From NCBI RefSeq assembly GCF_003324525.1, contig NZ_QGDC01000006.1, positions 62,001-126,000 on the forward strand: a stretch of DNA of 64,000 nucleotides, written 5' to 3'. This document shows positions 25,515 through 34,422 of this stretch, in pieces (positions within the stretch are counted from its first letter, which is position 1; every line of letters begins with the position of its first letter). The position numbers and the translations under genes were made by a program. Source of the DNA: Mucilaginibacter hurinus (GTDB lineage Bacteria > Bacteroidota > Bacteroidia > Sphingobacteriales > Sphingobacteriaceae). The notes below the pieces were generated by a model that was not told the DNA's origin, did no database searches, and saw only the letters and a program-made list of their open reading frames with translations.

Positions 25515-26915
25515 ATGCATATAGTATTTCACGGCGCCGCCCGCAACGTAACCGGCAGCAAACACCTTATTTATTTGAACGATGGTACCAGCATTTTACT
25601 TGACTGTGGGATGTTTCAGGGCTTGGGCGAACGTACGGACGATATGAACGAGCATTTTGGCTTTAGCCCGGCTAAACTGGATTATATGATCCTTTCGCAC
25701 GCTCACATTGATCATTGCGGACTTATACCCCGCATGGTGGCCGAAGGATTTCAAGGGCAGATATTCAGCACATCGGCCACTATGGACCTGGCCCGTATCC
25801 TGTTAATGGATTCGGCACGCATACAAATGGCCGACGCCGAGTACAGTAACAAACACCGCGCACGGAAGGGTATGGAGACAATGGAGCCGCTTTATACCGA
25901 AGAACATGCGATGGAAGCCATGCGCCTTTTTAAAATAGTGGAATACAACGAAGAGTACGAGATTACCCCGCGCGTAAAGTTCACTTTTACTGATGCCGGC
26001 CATGTAGTAGGCAGCGCGGCAGTGCACCTGACGGTGCTGGAAGATGGCAAGGAAACCCGTATCACTTTCAGCGGCGATGTTGGGCGCTACGGGGATCTGC
26101 TGCTTAAATGCCCGCAAAAGTTTTCACAAGCAGACTATATATTGCTCGAATCCACATATGGCGACTCATTGCATAAGGATCTTGAACCGATTGAAGATGC
26201 CCTACTCGAGATTATTAAACAAACCTGCCTGATAAAAAAGGGGAAGGTGATAATCCCTGCTTTTAGCGTAGGCCGTACGCAGGAATTGCTTTACGCGCTT
26301 AATTCGCTCGAAAATAAGGGAGTACTGCCTGATGTTCCTTATTTTGTTGATAGTCCCTTATCATTACAGGCAACGCAAGTGCTTAAGGATCATCCGGAGG
26401 TTTACAACAAACAGGTTAACGAGGTGTTGAAGGTAGATGACGACATCTTTGCTTTTAAGGGCCTCCGGTTTGTTGAATCGACTGAAGAATCTATTGCCCT
26501 GAATAATGATCCAAGGCCTTGCGTTATCATCTCCTCGTCGGGTATGGCTGAGGCAGGGCGTGTAAAACATCACATAAAAAACAATATTGGCAACACAAAA
26601 ACAACCATACTAATAGTAGGCTATTGCGAACCGAACTCGTTAGGGGGCCACCTGATGCGCGGAGAAAAACTGGTATATATTTTTGGTGAGCAGTATGATG
26701 TTAAAGCAGAGGTACAGGTTATCAAATCAATGAGTGCCCACGGCGACTATGAAGACCTGCTTCGCTTCATGTCATGCCAGGATCCGGAACAGGTAAAAAA
26801 GGTGTTTTTGGTACACGGTGAATACGAAGTGCAACAGATTTTTGCCGATAAATTGCGCGAAAAGGGTTTTAAAGAAGTGGAGATACCTGCGCAGCACAGC
26901 CGAGCAGATCTGTAA
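25515..26915 (+). CDS. MBL-fold hydrolase with RNA-specificity (beta-CASP/RMMBL) domain
   Basis: 466 residues from the ATG at 25515 (the longer frame needs a TTG). Begins MHIVFHGAARNVTGSKHLI; zinc motif HAHIDHCG, further ligands GHVVGSAAVHL and FSGDVGR, then the beta-CASP region (VGRTQELLYALNSLE, and ISSSGMAEAGRVKHH) and the C-terminal RMMBL segment SAHGDYEDLLRF with LVHGE. This is the CPSF73/TTHA0252 group of ribonucleases, which act on RNA in the cytoplasm. A metabolic hydrolase role is less likely. Monocistronic. Confidence 0.9.
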   Translation: MHIVFHGAARNVTGSKHLIYLNDGTSILLDCGMFQGLGERTDDMNEHFGFSPAKLDYMILSHAHIDHCGLIPRMVAEGFQGQIFSTSATMDLARILLMDSARIQMADAEYSNKHRARKGMETMEPLYTEEHAMEAMRLFKIVEYNEEYEITPRVKFTFTDAGHVVGSAAVHLTVLEDGKETRITFSGDVGRYGDLLLKCPQKFSQADYILLESTYGDSLHKDLEPIEDALLEIIKQTCLIKKGKVIIPAFSVGRTQELLYALNSLENKGVLPDVPYFVDSPLSLQATQVLKDHPEVYNKQVNEVLKVDDDIFAFKGLRFVESTEESIALNNDPRPCVIISSSGMAEAGRVKHHIKNNIGNTKTTILIVGYCEPNSLGGHLMRGEKLVYIFGEQYDVKAEVQVIKSMSAHGDYEDLLRFMSCQDPEQVKKVFLVHGEYEVQQIFADKLREKGFKEVEIPAQHSRADL

Positions 26916-26977
26916 CTGTTCTACATTCTGTTAAAAGATGGTTTAATAGCTCAATAATAAGTATCTCCTTGAGAGAA

Positions 26978-28489
26978 TTAGAGCGGAGCCTTTCTGGGTA
27001 TCATTTCCTTACGTTGCGCTGTATGATATACAAAGGATGCTACAATTACAGCTGCCTGTTTCAGGTCATCTTCAGACAGTTTGTCAAAGGTGTCCTGGTT
27101 GCTGTGATGGGTACGGGTGCCGTAATCCATAGAATCCTGTATGAACTGAAAACCGGGTATGCCAACATTATCAAAAGAAATATGGTCGGTACTTGCAGTA
27201 TTGTTTATAGTAACTGTTGCTGCGCCTAAATCATGGAATGGGGCAAGCCAGGCCTTAAATACCGGCGCGGCTGCCGCATTGCCCTGCAGATAAATACCCC
27301 TTATTTTGCCCCCGCCGTTATCCAGATTATAATAAGCGGAAACCTTGCCATGTTCGGGCTTCAGTGTATTGGCTTTCGGGTTACCAAAATGGTTAAAAAC
27401 ATAATTCTTTGAGCCGTGCAATCCCTGCTCTTCCGAACTCCACAAAGCAATGCGTATGGTTCTTTTGGGTTTAAAACCTATGGCCTTCAATATGCGCACG
27501 GCCTCCATCATTACCGCTGTACCGGCTGCATTGTCAGTAGCCCCGGTGGCGCCATGCCATGAGTCGATATGCGCACCGAGCATTACCACCTGCTCTTTCA
27601 GCCTTTTATCCATGCCCGGCATTTCGGCTATCACATTATAGCCCTGCATATCATTTGTAAAAAATTGAGTTTTAATATCAGCTTCTATCTCTACCTTTTT
27701 TCCGGCCTTAAGCAACCGAATAATACGCAGGTAATCCTCGCCGCTGGTTTCTAATTCAGGCGCCGCTGTGCGCGCTGAGTCGGCGTATGGCGCGCCGTTG
27801 GTAGTAAACACTGTGCCGTCAGTGCCGCGTGCCATACTTAATATCAGTCCGGCCCCTTCATCGCTCAAAAAATTATTCATAGCTTGCCGTAAAGCCCGTG
27901 CCCTCAATATTGCAATTCGCGATGCCGGCGGAATGGCCGCTTTAGCCTGGGCCATGGCCAGCAGAGCGCTGTCACTATAACGTACCGCATCGGGTTTAAA
28001 ACTTTGCTTCAGGGTAGTTTTCACATCGTATATAACGGCCTTTCCTTTCAGCTGTCCTTTGTATTTTTCCAAATCGGGAAGTGAATCGGCTTCTATCAAT
28101 AGAATTTCACTCTTAAACAGTCCGTTAGTACCGGGCGTCCATGCTTTCGGTATAGCTATAATAGTGTGGTAATAAGGCGTAGTTATAGCTGCATAGTTTT
28201 TTTGAATTTCCCACCCTTTGCCAAACTTACCCCAGGGTTCATTTCGGGCGTTGGTGAGGCCCCATTGTTTTAATTGTTTAATTGCCCATTCCTGGGCACG
28301 CTTTAAACCCGGCGAACCCGATAAGCGCGGCCCCGAAACATCTGTAAGCTGAAAGGCGGTTTCCATTACCTTTGATCTTTTCAGCCCTTCATCGCGTATT
28401 TTGCGTACAACGGCAGTATCTACAGGTTCCTGCGCGGCGGCAGAGAAAGTTAAAAACAACAGGAGCAGGGTGGCTAATTTTATATTCAT
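26978..28489 (-). CDS. Secreted M28-family aminopeptidase
   Basis: 503 residues from the ATG at 28489. The frame stays open to 28510, but that TTG forms part of the -7 box. Signal peptide about 1-20 (IKLATLLLLFLTFSAAAQ). A PA-like domain interrupts the middle, then the zinc peptidase domain: GAHIDSWHGATGATDNAAG (His and Asp ligands), ALWSSEEQGLHGS (catalytic Glu-Glu) and TDHISFDNVGIPGFQF (His ligand). A co-catalytic dizinc exopeptidase of the periplasm or outside. Related to carboxypeptidase Q. Confidence 0.92.
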   Translation of the reverse strand: MNIKLATLLLLFLTFSAAAQEPVDTAVVRKIRDEGLKRSKVMETAFQLTDVSGPRLSGSPGLKRAQEWAIKQLKQWGLTNARNEPWGKFGKGWEIQKNYAAITTPYYHTIIAIPKAWTPGTNGLFKSEILLIEADSLPDLEKYKGQLKGKAVIYDVKTTLKQSFKPDAVRYSDSALLAMAQAKAAIPPASRIAILRARALRQAMNNFLSDEGAGLILSMARGTDGTVFTTNGAPYADSARTAAPELETSGEDYLRIIRLLKAGKKVEIEADIKTQFFTNDMQGYNVIAEMPGMDKRLKEQVVMLGAHIDSWHGATGATDNAAGTAVMMEAVRILKAIGFKPKRTIRIALWSSEEQGLHGSKNYVFNHFGNPKANTLKPEHGKVSAYYNLDNGGGKIRGIYLQGNAAAAPVFKAWLAPFHDLGAATVTINNTASTDHISFDNVGIPGFQFIQDSMDYGTRTHHSNQDTFDKLSEDDLKQAAVIVASFVYHTAQRKEMIPRKAPL

Positions 28490-28507
28490 GGTACATGAGG
28501 TCTTATT

Positions 28508-28515
28508 CAAATCTA
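28508..28515 (-). promoter_or_regulatory. -7 box of the M28 peptidase gene
   Basis: Minus strand TAGATTTG, TAnnTTTG, 18 bases before the ATG at 28489; it sets the start. Confidence 0.6.
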
Positions 28516-28591
28516 TAAAAATTAGGTATAGAAGTGCGGCGAAGTGATGTAACTTTTTAATGAAGATTTGAGTAGAGCCCGTATTAATTAG

Positions 28592-28717
28592 ATGGACTGC
28601 ATTTACAGCGCGTACTGCGGCAAAAGCGTTTGCGAATATTTGGACGAAGACATTTTAAACTATACATTTAGACAAGTTATAAACGCAAAAAATCAAATGT
28701 CAGGGCAAAGGATATAG
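28592..28717 (+). CDS. 41-residue ORF of uncertain status
   Basis: ATG to TAG; starts MDCIYSAYCGKSVCEYLDED and contains three Cys. No promoter box, no recognised family. It could be a small gene or a leftover from a longer one. It occupies the otherwise empty gap between the M28 and VOC genes. Confidence 0.2.
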   Translation: MDCIYSAYCGKSVCEYLDEDILNYTFRQVINAKNQMSGQRI

Positions 28718-28745
28718 ATGCTCTTCAAAATCTAATTTTAATACT

Positions 28746-29090
28746 ATGTTACAGCAAGCAATCCCGATTTTAGCGTCGTTAAACGCCGCCGAAACTATAG
28801 CGTTTTACACCCAGAAGCTCGGTTTTACTTTTCATAATAACTGGGATGGCTACCTGATATTCAGCCGGGATGAGATTATTATTCACTTATGGCCTACTAC
28901 CGATCCTTCTGTACCTAAGGCTACCGGTTGTTATGTTTTTGTAACCGGTATAGATGCACTTCACGATGAGTACAAGGCACACAATCTTATACATCCGCAC
29001 GGCGGTATAGAAAATAAGCCCTGGGGCAAACGTCAGTTTTCAGTACTTGATAACAACGGGAATATTATCAACTTCGGGCAGGACATTTAA
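28746..29090 (+). CDS. VOC-family (glyoxalase/bleomycin-resistance fold) protein
   Basis: 114 residues with a beta-alpha-beta-beta-beta layout repeated twice: QQAIPILASLNAAETIAFYT begins it and WGKRQFSVLDNNGNIINFGQ ends it with a conserved Glu-like/Asp metal region. Members include drug-binding proteins and dioxygenases. Nothing here points to one substrate. The Tyr-rich pocket (GCYVFVTGIDALHDEY) resembles bleomycin-binding proteins. Its neighbours are unrelated. Confidence 0.82.
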   Translation: MLQQAIPILASLNAAETIAFYTQKLGFTFHNNWDGYLIFSRDEIIIHLWPTTDPSVPKATGCYVFVTGIDALHDEYKAHNLIHPHGGIENKPWGKRQFSVLDNNGNIINFGQDI

Positions 29091-29199
29091 TGCCGGCTAC
29101 CAGTAATTGTATACAACATTATTTAATCCGTTGTTAAAGCACCATTAACATATTGTTAATACGCCGCTGCTATCTTGCGCGCTTATTCACAATAACTTC

Positions 29200-30174
29200 A
29201 TGGAAATGTTTTATCAATATTAGGCGGCTTAGGTTTGTTTTTATTCGCAGTAAGCCGCCTGGGCGAAACCATGCTCGACCTGCTGGGCGACCGTTCAAAA
29301 CACCTGATACATAAATTTGTAAAAAATATATTTACTGCGGTACTCACCGGGCTTGTAGTAACCGTATTGCTTGACTCTTCTTCGGCAGTAATTATACTTA
29401 CCATTGTGCTGGTTAATGCAGGCGCATTAACCTTCAGGCAGGCTATGGGCATTGTACTGGGTGCAAATATAGGCACCACTTTTTCGAGCCAGTTGGTAGC
29501 GCTTGATGTAGGTAAATATTCACCTATCCCCATAATAATAGGTTTATTTCTGGCTTTTTTCGCTAAAAGCGAAAACTTGTCTCATGGGGCAAAAGCCATA
29601 TTATATTTCGGCATACTGTTTTTTGGCTTGTATACAATGGAACGTGCGGTTGCGCCTTTACATGACGATCCGTACTTCAGTAGCATGATGGCAAAGCTGG
29701 ATAATCCTTTTGCAGGAGCGCTTACCGGAGCATTTGTAACCCTGGTAATACAATCATCATCGGCAACAGTGGGTATTGTAATTACTTTTGCTAAAAAGGG
29801 ATTGATAGCATTACCCGGAGCTATAGCCGTTATGCTTGGCGCCGAGTTAGGTACCTGTGCCGACACTTTACTCGCTACATTAAATCAAACAAGCAGGCAC
29901 TTAAAACAGGTCTTTTCACCTTTTTTTTAATATAACAAGTATTGTTCTGGGGTTAATACTTTTCCCCTGGTTTGTGGTGTTTGTAGAATATATATCAACG
30001 GGCGTCAGCCTTGAGCAAAAAGTAGCCGACGCGCATATTGTTTTCAATGTTGCCGGCGTAATGCTCTTTCTGCCATTTATCAGGCCTATCGAGCGTTTGC
30101 TTAACAAGTTTGTGCCCGACCGTCAGCCGGAACATTTAAAACCCGCGCCTGCCGAAGAAGTTATGGTAAGTTAG
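29200..30174 (+). pseudogene. Na+/phosphate cotransporter (PF02690), frame-disrupted
   Basis: Reading ILGGLGLFLFAVSRLGETML, GLVVTVLLDSSSAVIILTIV, GIVLGANIGTTFSSQLVALD and QSSSATVGIVITFAKKG shows the two QSS/DSS repeats of this sodium-dependent phosphate importer. The frame is broken at both ends. At the start, ATG at 29200 is out of frame with the body; adding one A in the run 29204-29206 joins MEN to VLSILGGLG. At the end, the frame stops in a T8 run (29921-29928), while the next frame continues FNITSIVLGLILFPWF to 30174. One T too many, or two lost bases near 29896 and 29917 (giving ALKTGLFHLFFN), would repair it. A weakened -7 box (TATCTTG at 29171) precedes it. Either a pseudogene or local sequence error. 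Confidence 0.85.
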
Positions 30175-30863
30175 TTAATAAGCAATTTGTAACCGCGCCC
30201 GTGTACGTTAATAATCTCTACATTGGGGTCATCCTTTAAATACTTACGTATTTTGCTTAAAAATACATCCATGCTACGACCGTTAAAGTAATTATCGTCA
30301 TGCCAGATGTTTAGCAGCGCTTCCTCACGGGTAAGCACTTCATTTTTCCGCATGCATAGCAGCCGCAGCAATTCTGCCTCCTTGGTTGATAGCTTCTGGT
30401 TGGTGCCCTCTGCAACAATCATTTGCGACGGATAATCAAAATTATACTTGCCAATTTGAAACTGGGTTTGCTGTTCTTCATTTTTTTTATCGGCGTTTTC
30501 AGTACGTTTAAGCAACGCGTTTATGCGCAGCAACAATTCCTCAATACGGAAAGGTTTGGTTATGTAATCATCGCCACCAAGCGTAAAGGCCTCGGTTTTA
30601 TCCTCAATCATACCCTTTGCTGTAGCAAAAATAATGGGCACGTGCGGGTTTATCTTTCGTACATCTTTGCCCAGTGTAAAACCATCCTTTTTAGGCATCA
30701 TCACGTCCAGTATCAGCAAATCGTAATTGCTTTTGGTAAACGCCCGCAGCCCTTCCTCGCCATCTTTGCACAAAACAACATCAAATTTGCCTTTCAGCTG
30801 CAGATAGTCCTGCAACAGCAGGCCAAGGTTCGGGTCGTCTTCAACAAGCAGTATTTTTTTCAT
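30171..30863 (-). CDS. OmpR-family response regulator (RprY-like)
   Basis: 230 residues: receiver domain (1-120) with the acidic pocket ED, phosphoacceptor Asp in LLILDVMMPKKDG (about residue 53), T in IIFATAKG and the Lys in ITKPF; winged-helix DNA-binding domain (about 135-228) ending DVFLSKIRKYLKDDP and GRGYKL. Follows the kinase by 99 bases. The ILLVEDDPNLGLLLQDYL start matches RprY of Bacteroides as I recall. Its last bases overlap the stop of the convergent cotransporter. Confidence 0.93.
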   Translation of the reverse strand: MKKILLVEDDPNLGLLLQDYLQLKGKFDVVLCKDGEEGLRAFTKSNYDLLILDVMMPKKDGFTLGKDVRKINPHVPIIFATAKGMIEDKTEAFTLGGDDYITKPFRIEELLLRINALLKRTENADKKNEEQQTQFQIGKYNFDYPSQMIVAEGTNQKLSTKEAELLRLLCMRKNEVLTREEALLNIWHDDNYFNGRSMDVFLSKIRKYLKDDPNVEIINVHGRGYKLLIN

Positions 30864-30962
30864 CGTTTTTGAGTTCGGAACCCGACAATCGGTAAGTCCG
30901 TAAGATTTTGGTTGTATATATTATATTTTAGTGTTATCCCGGCTCTTAAAAATTCCGGGTTA

Positions 30963-32810
30963 TTACGCCAACGGGAATTTAAGCTCAAATTCCGAGCCTT
31001 TATCCTTTTCAGACTTTACGCTAATAGTACCATTAAGTTTCTTTACAATACTGTTAACGTAGCTCAAACCCAGACCGAAGCCTTTAACGTCATGCAGGTT
31101 ACCAGTAGGGATACGATAAAATTGCTCAAATATTTTAGCTTGCTGGTCGCGGCCCATGCCAATGCCTTTGTCGGCAACTTTTATTATTAAGTGCCCGTTT
31201 CTGTTCAACGTGGCTATTGTTATATCGGGCGTATCGCGGCTGTATTTTATAGCATTATCAACAAGGTTATATAGTACATTTGCAAAATGCAGGTCGTCAG
31301 CAATTATTGTAGGCGTAACCGCGTCCAGTTTAAGCGTCGTCCTCGCCCCGCATTTCTGCAGTTTAAGCGCCATACTGTCAAGTACCACGGTTATCATTTC
31401 ATTAACGTCAACCGGCTTGGTGTCCAATTTAAAGTCGTTTTTTTCCATCCGCGCTATATTCAGCACCCGTTCAATATGGCTGCCAAGCCTTACATTCTCT
31501 TCATATATAATATTAGCCAGCCGCGATACGCGCTTTGTATCCCCAGTAATTTCTTCGTCTTTAAGCGCTTCACTTGCAATCATAATAGTTGATACAGGGG
31601 TTTTAAACTCATGCGTCATATTATTAATGAAGTCAATCTTCATTTCAGCAACTTTTTTCTGTTTGATAATTGAGAATATGGTGTATCCGAAACAAAATAT
31701 CAGTACAGCCAGCAAGCCGGCAGTGGTAGCCATACTGGCACCCATGCGGCCCAATATCAACGAATTTTTTTCAGGAAAGAAAATTTTTATTTTACCGGGA
31801 TCATTGATTACCTCATTGCCGAATATAGGTATCTGGTAAGTGCCCGCTTCAATAAAGGTAGGTTTTTCATGCATATTAAGAGCATTTGAAAATATTAGCG
31901 AGTCGCCAAACGCGGTAAGTACTTCGTAGCTAAAAGGCAGGTATATGCCCTTGTTATGCAACTCAAACCTCAGCAGCGAATCAATCCAAAAACGATTAAC
32001 GCGTTTTGTCAGCGGTTCGCCCGATTTCTGATATTCTTCGGCAAGGTTTTCAATAACGGTAGCCTTTTTGCCCGGTTTTTCTTTCTGTTGTGTAAGATTC
32101 TGTAATGAATCAAGTTCAAGCATCTTCTTAACCTGTAGCATCTGTCGTTCTTTATTCAGGCGTTCCTGCTGCTGTTTCCACAAAGGGTTTAATCGGGGCA
32201 CCATAATTACCTGCCGGCCAAATTGCGGGTCCAGGTATACATAGTGCAGGGTGTCGTATTTATTTAATTTCTTTTTCTTCCATATCTTAATATCCTTCCG
32301 CACAACCTCAGGTATCAGTCGGCCGTGTACATCACCAAATTCATCAGTAAACTCTTCCACACGTATCCTGAAATCAAATGAGCCCTCAGGGTTTAAGCCG
32401 GCCATTTCTTCTTCCATCTTTTTCTGCATAACCATCCGCTTAAGGCTGTCACGCAGGATGGCCAGTTTTCTTTGGCGGGCGGTAAGCCTCTTCTTCTTAG
32501 CGCCAAGTACATTATTGCGCACAGGTTCTTCTGCTTTGTTTTCTATATTTAATTCCTTTTCAATAATCCGGCTTGATTGATAAGTGTCGTTTTGATGTGA
32601 AGCGCGTTTAGCCCGGGCATTTAAAAAATTCATTGCATCTTGCTTAGCCACTTTGTTAGCCACATTATTTAATGCCTCATTTACTGAGCGGTCAAACAAC
32701 TCTGACTGCATTTGGTAGGATTGCCTTAAAAAATAAAACTGCATGGCCGTCACCCCAAGCAAAGCAATACTCATCAGGCCTATTATTAATCTTATACTCC
32801 TTTTTTTCAT
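30963..32810 (-). CDS. Sensor histidine kinase (RprX-like)
   Basis: 615 residues. Spans at about 8-27 and 355-378 enclose a long periplasmic, coiled-coil-rich sensor region rich in charged residues (KKKRLTARQRKLAILRDSL). His400 in NNMTHEFKTPVSTI is the phosphorylated residue; ATP motifs NLVDNAIKYS, ADKGIGM and GFGLGLSYV follow. The gene is upstream of and in operon with the RprY-like regulator. RprXY in Bacteroides is implicated in stress and respiration control; here the signal is unknown. Confidence 0.93.
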   Translation of the reverse strand: MKKRSIRLIIGLMSIALLGVTAMQFYFLRQSYQMQSELFDRSVNEALNNVANKVAKQDAMNFLNARAKRASHQNDTYQSSRIIEKELNIENKAEEPVRNNVLGAKKKRLTARQRKLAILRDSLKRMVMQKKMEEEMAGLNPEGSFDFRIRVEEFTDEFGDVHGRLIPEVVRKDIKIWKKKKLNKYDTLHYVYLDPQFGRQVIMVPRLNPLWKQQQERLNKERQMLQVKKMLELDSLQNLTQQKEKPGKKATVIENLAEEYQKSGEPLTKRVNRFWIDSLLRFELHNKGIYLPFSYEVLTAFGDSLIFSNALNMHEKPTFIEAGTYQIPIFGNEVINDPGKIKIFFPEKNSLILGRMGASMATTAGLLAVLIFCFGYTIFSIIKQKKVAEMKIDFINNMTHEFKTPVSTIMIASEALKDEEITGDTKRVSRLANIIYEENVRLGSHIERVLNIARMEKNDFKLDTKPVDVNEMITVVLDSMALKLQKCGARTTLKLDAVTPTIIADDLHFANVLYNLVDNAIKYSRDTPDITIATLNRNGHLIIKVADKGIGMGRDQQAKIFEQFYRIPTGNLHDVKGFGLGLSYVNSIVKKLNGTISVKSEKDKGSEFELKFPLA

Positions 32811-32818
32811 CCTCAGTG

Positions 32819-32826
32819 CAAAAATA
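32819..32826 (-). promoter_or_regulatory. -7 box of the two-component operon
   Basis: Minus strand TATTTTTG followed by C, 8 bases before the ATG at 32810, a very short leader. Confidence 0.55.
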
Positions 32827-32892
32827 TTTTAAATATGCTGCCCGTAATTGGTTTTAACAATATTTAACAATTAATAACCAGCATTTAACATC

Positions 32893-32919
32893 TTGGTATT
32901 AAGCGGCTTGATAATTTTG
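32893..32919 (+). promoter_or_regulatory. -33/-7 promoter of the secreted-protein gene
   Basis: TTG at 32893-32895 and TAATTTTG at 32912-32919, spacing 16. It rules out the earlier in-frame start and favours ATG at 32938 or 32944. Confidence 0.55.
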
Positions 32920-32943
32920 AGCAATTACTTAAATCTAATGATA

Positions 32944-33882
32944 ATGAAACAATCAATATTAAAACCAGGCTTTGAATGCGTATTTGCGTTAAGCCTGGCG
33001 GCAATTGTAGGTTTGCCGCCACTTGTTATGGGCCAGGATAAACAAGAAAATGATTATCAAAAGCAAATCACAGTAAAGATGAAGGGCAGCGATACAATGG
33101 TAAATAGTAAGCGCATTAAAGATATGCCGGCTACCGGGCGCGATGAAGTTTCTGAGGATATTTTAGTTGATACACGTACGTTTACGCTAAAACCGCAGCC
33201 TGATGAAAAGCGCCGCCGGTTTGTAATCAAGCGTAAACCACACGGCGAAAAAAGTGACATACTTATTGATCGCAGAGCGTTGGACCGGGATGAGATGCCC
33301 GGCCATGAAATGGAGGAAGGAGTTATGATTAATGACAGCCTGGGCAAAAAGCTTGGGTTAAAGTTAAAAGTACTGCGCGAGGCGCCCGGGCTTGCGTTTA
33401 ATAATGGTTTGACTGACGATCACTCCATCGATTCTGACGGGAGTTTAAATGATGTTACACGCGTGCGGGGGTTTAGGTTAGGCCGAACGTTTGATAACCT
33501 CGTTAAACCTAATTCGCAAAGCTTCAACTATACCAGCACGGATGCTGACGGCATAAGCACGCACGTTAGCTACAGGATAAATGCGGCATCGGCAGAGAAG
33601 TTAAAAATGATAGCGGGTGTTAATACAGCGACGCTGCAATTAAAAGATATCCATATCTCGCCGGAGTTTTCAACCGGAAAAACTACGTTGACATTTAACC
33701 TGCCGGCAAAAACTGCGGCAGAAGTTCAGTTTAAGGATAGCCAGGGGAAGCTGCTTTGGAGTGATAAAGCAGTTAACGGCGCATTCAGCAAAACATTTGT
33801 GCTTGGTTTAAACGGAGCTTACTATCTACAGGTAAAGCAAGGGATGGATATAGCTGTAAAACGAGTTGTTAAGGAAGATTAA
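32944..33882 (+). CDS. Secreted protein with a probable type IX secretion C-terminal domain
   Basis: 312 residues from ATG at 32944 (32938 is also possible). Signal peptide to about residue 31 (CVFALSLAAIVGLPPLVMGQ). The middle is charged and low in predicted structure. The last 80 residues (from DIHISPEFSTGKTTLTFNLP) follow the pattern of the type A sorting domain: a short motif after SPEFSTG, an internal DSQGKLLW and a final GAYYLQVKQGMDIAVKRVV. Export by T9SS with surface attachment is inferred from this pattern only. A perfect terminator follows. Confidence 0.6.
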   Translation: MKQSILKPGFECVFALSLAAIVGLPPLVMGQDKQENDYQKQITVKMKGSDTMVNSKRIKDMPATGRDEVSEDILVDTRTFTLKPQPDEKRRRFVIKRKPHGEKSDILIDRRALDRDEMPGHEMEEGVMINDSLGKKLGLKLKVLREAPGLAFNNGLTDDHSIDSDGSLNDVTRVRGFRLGRTFDNLVKPNSQSFNYTSTDADGISTHVSYRINAASAEKLKMIAGVNTATLQLKDIHISPEFSTGKTTLTFNLPAKTAAEVQFKDSQGKLLWSDKAVNGAFSKTFVLGLNGAYYLQVKQGMDIAVKRVVKED

Positions 33883-33910
33883 TGCTGTGGTAGTGCAAGT
33901 CATATATATT

Positions 33911-33949
33911 AAACCCCTTCCATTATTATGCGGAAGGGGTTTATTTTTA
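33911..33949 (+). terminator. Terminator of the secreted-protein gene
   Basis: Perfect 11-bp stem (33911-33921 with 33932-33942) with a 10-base loop and a T run on the plus strand. Confidence 0.88.
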
Positions 33950-33977
33950 AAACGTTGTGCGTGTTGTCTACGGTAGT

Positions 33978-34340
33978 TTAAAATGGCAAATCGTCCTCGT
34001 CAGGCGCGGCACTCAAGTCAACCGGTGGGGCATACTCAGGGCTGGCGGCGGCGCCGGCCCCGCTTAACACATTAATACGCCATAGTTGTAACGAGTTAAA
34101 ATAGCTTTTTTTACCTGTCTTATCAGTCCACGGACGGCCGCGCAGGTTAAAAAATACCTCTACATCATCGCCTACCTTTACGTTGTCAAGCAGATTGCAG
34201 CGTTCCTGCATAGCTTCAAATTTCAGGTATTCGGGATATTGCGGGTTTTCGATATATTCTACAATCAGTTCTCTTTTCTTCAGTGAGTCGGTAACCTGTA
34301 CGGTTGGCGATACTTCGTGTACTTTGCCTTTGATGTCCAT
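33978..34340 (-). CDS. DUF3127 protein
   Basis: 120 residues; MDIKGKVHEVSPTVQVTDSL, then YLKFEAMQERCNLLDNV and a C-terminal acidic tail DLSAAPDEDDLPF. The family is an OB-fold-like protein common in Bacteroidota; the acidic DDLPF tail resembles the SSB C-terminal tip, which binds replication and repair proteins. A single-stranded-DNA-related role is suggested by this but unproven. Single gene. Confidence 0.8.
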   Translation of the reverse strand: MDIKGKVHEVSPTVQVTDSLKKRELIVEYIENPQYPEYLKFEAMQERCNLLDNVKVGDDVEVFFNLRGRPWTDKTGKKSYFNSLQLWRINVLSGAGAAASPEYAPPVDLSAAPDEDDLPF

Positions 34341-34422
34341 AGCTTATAATGATTAAAATGTAAAGTTAATGGTTAACAAATTAAAATCGGGGGGTATTAA
34401 TTCATAAATTCGCACAAATATT

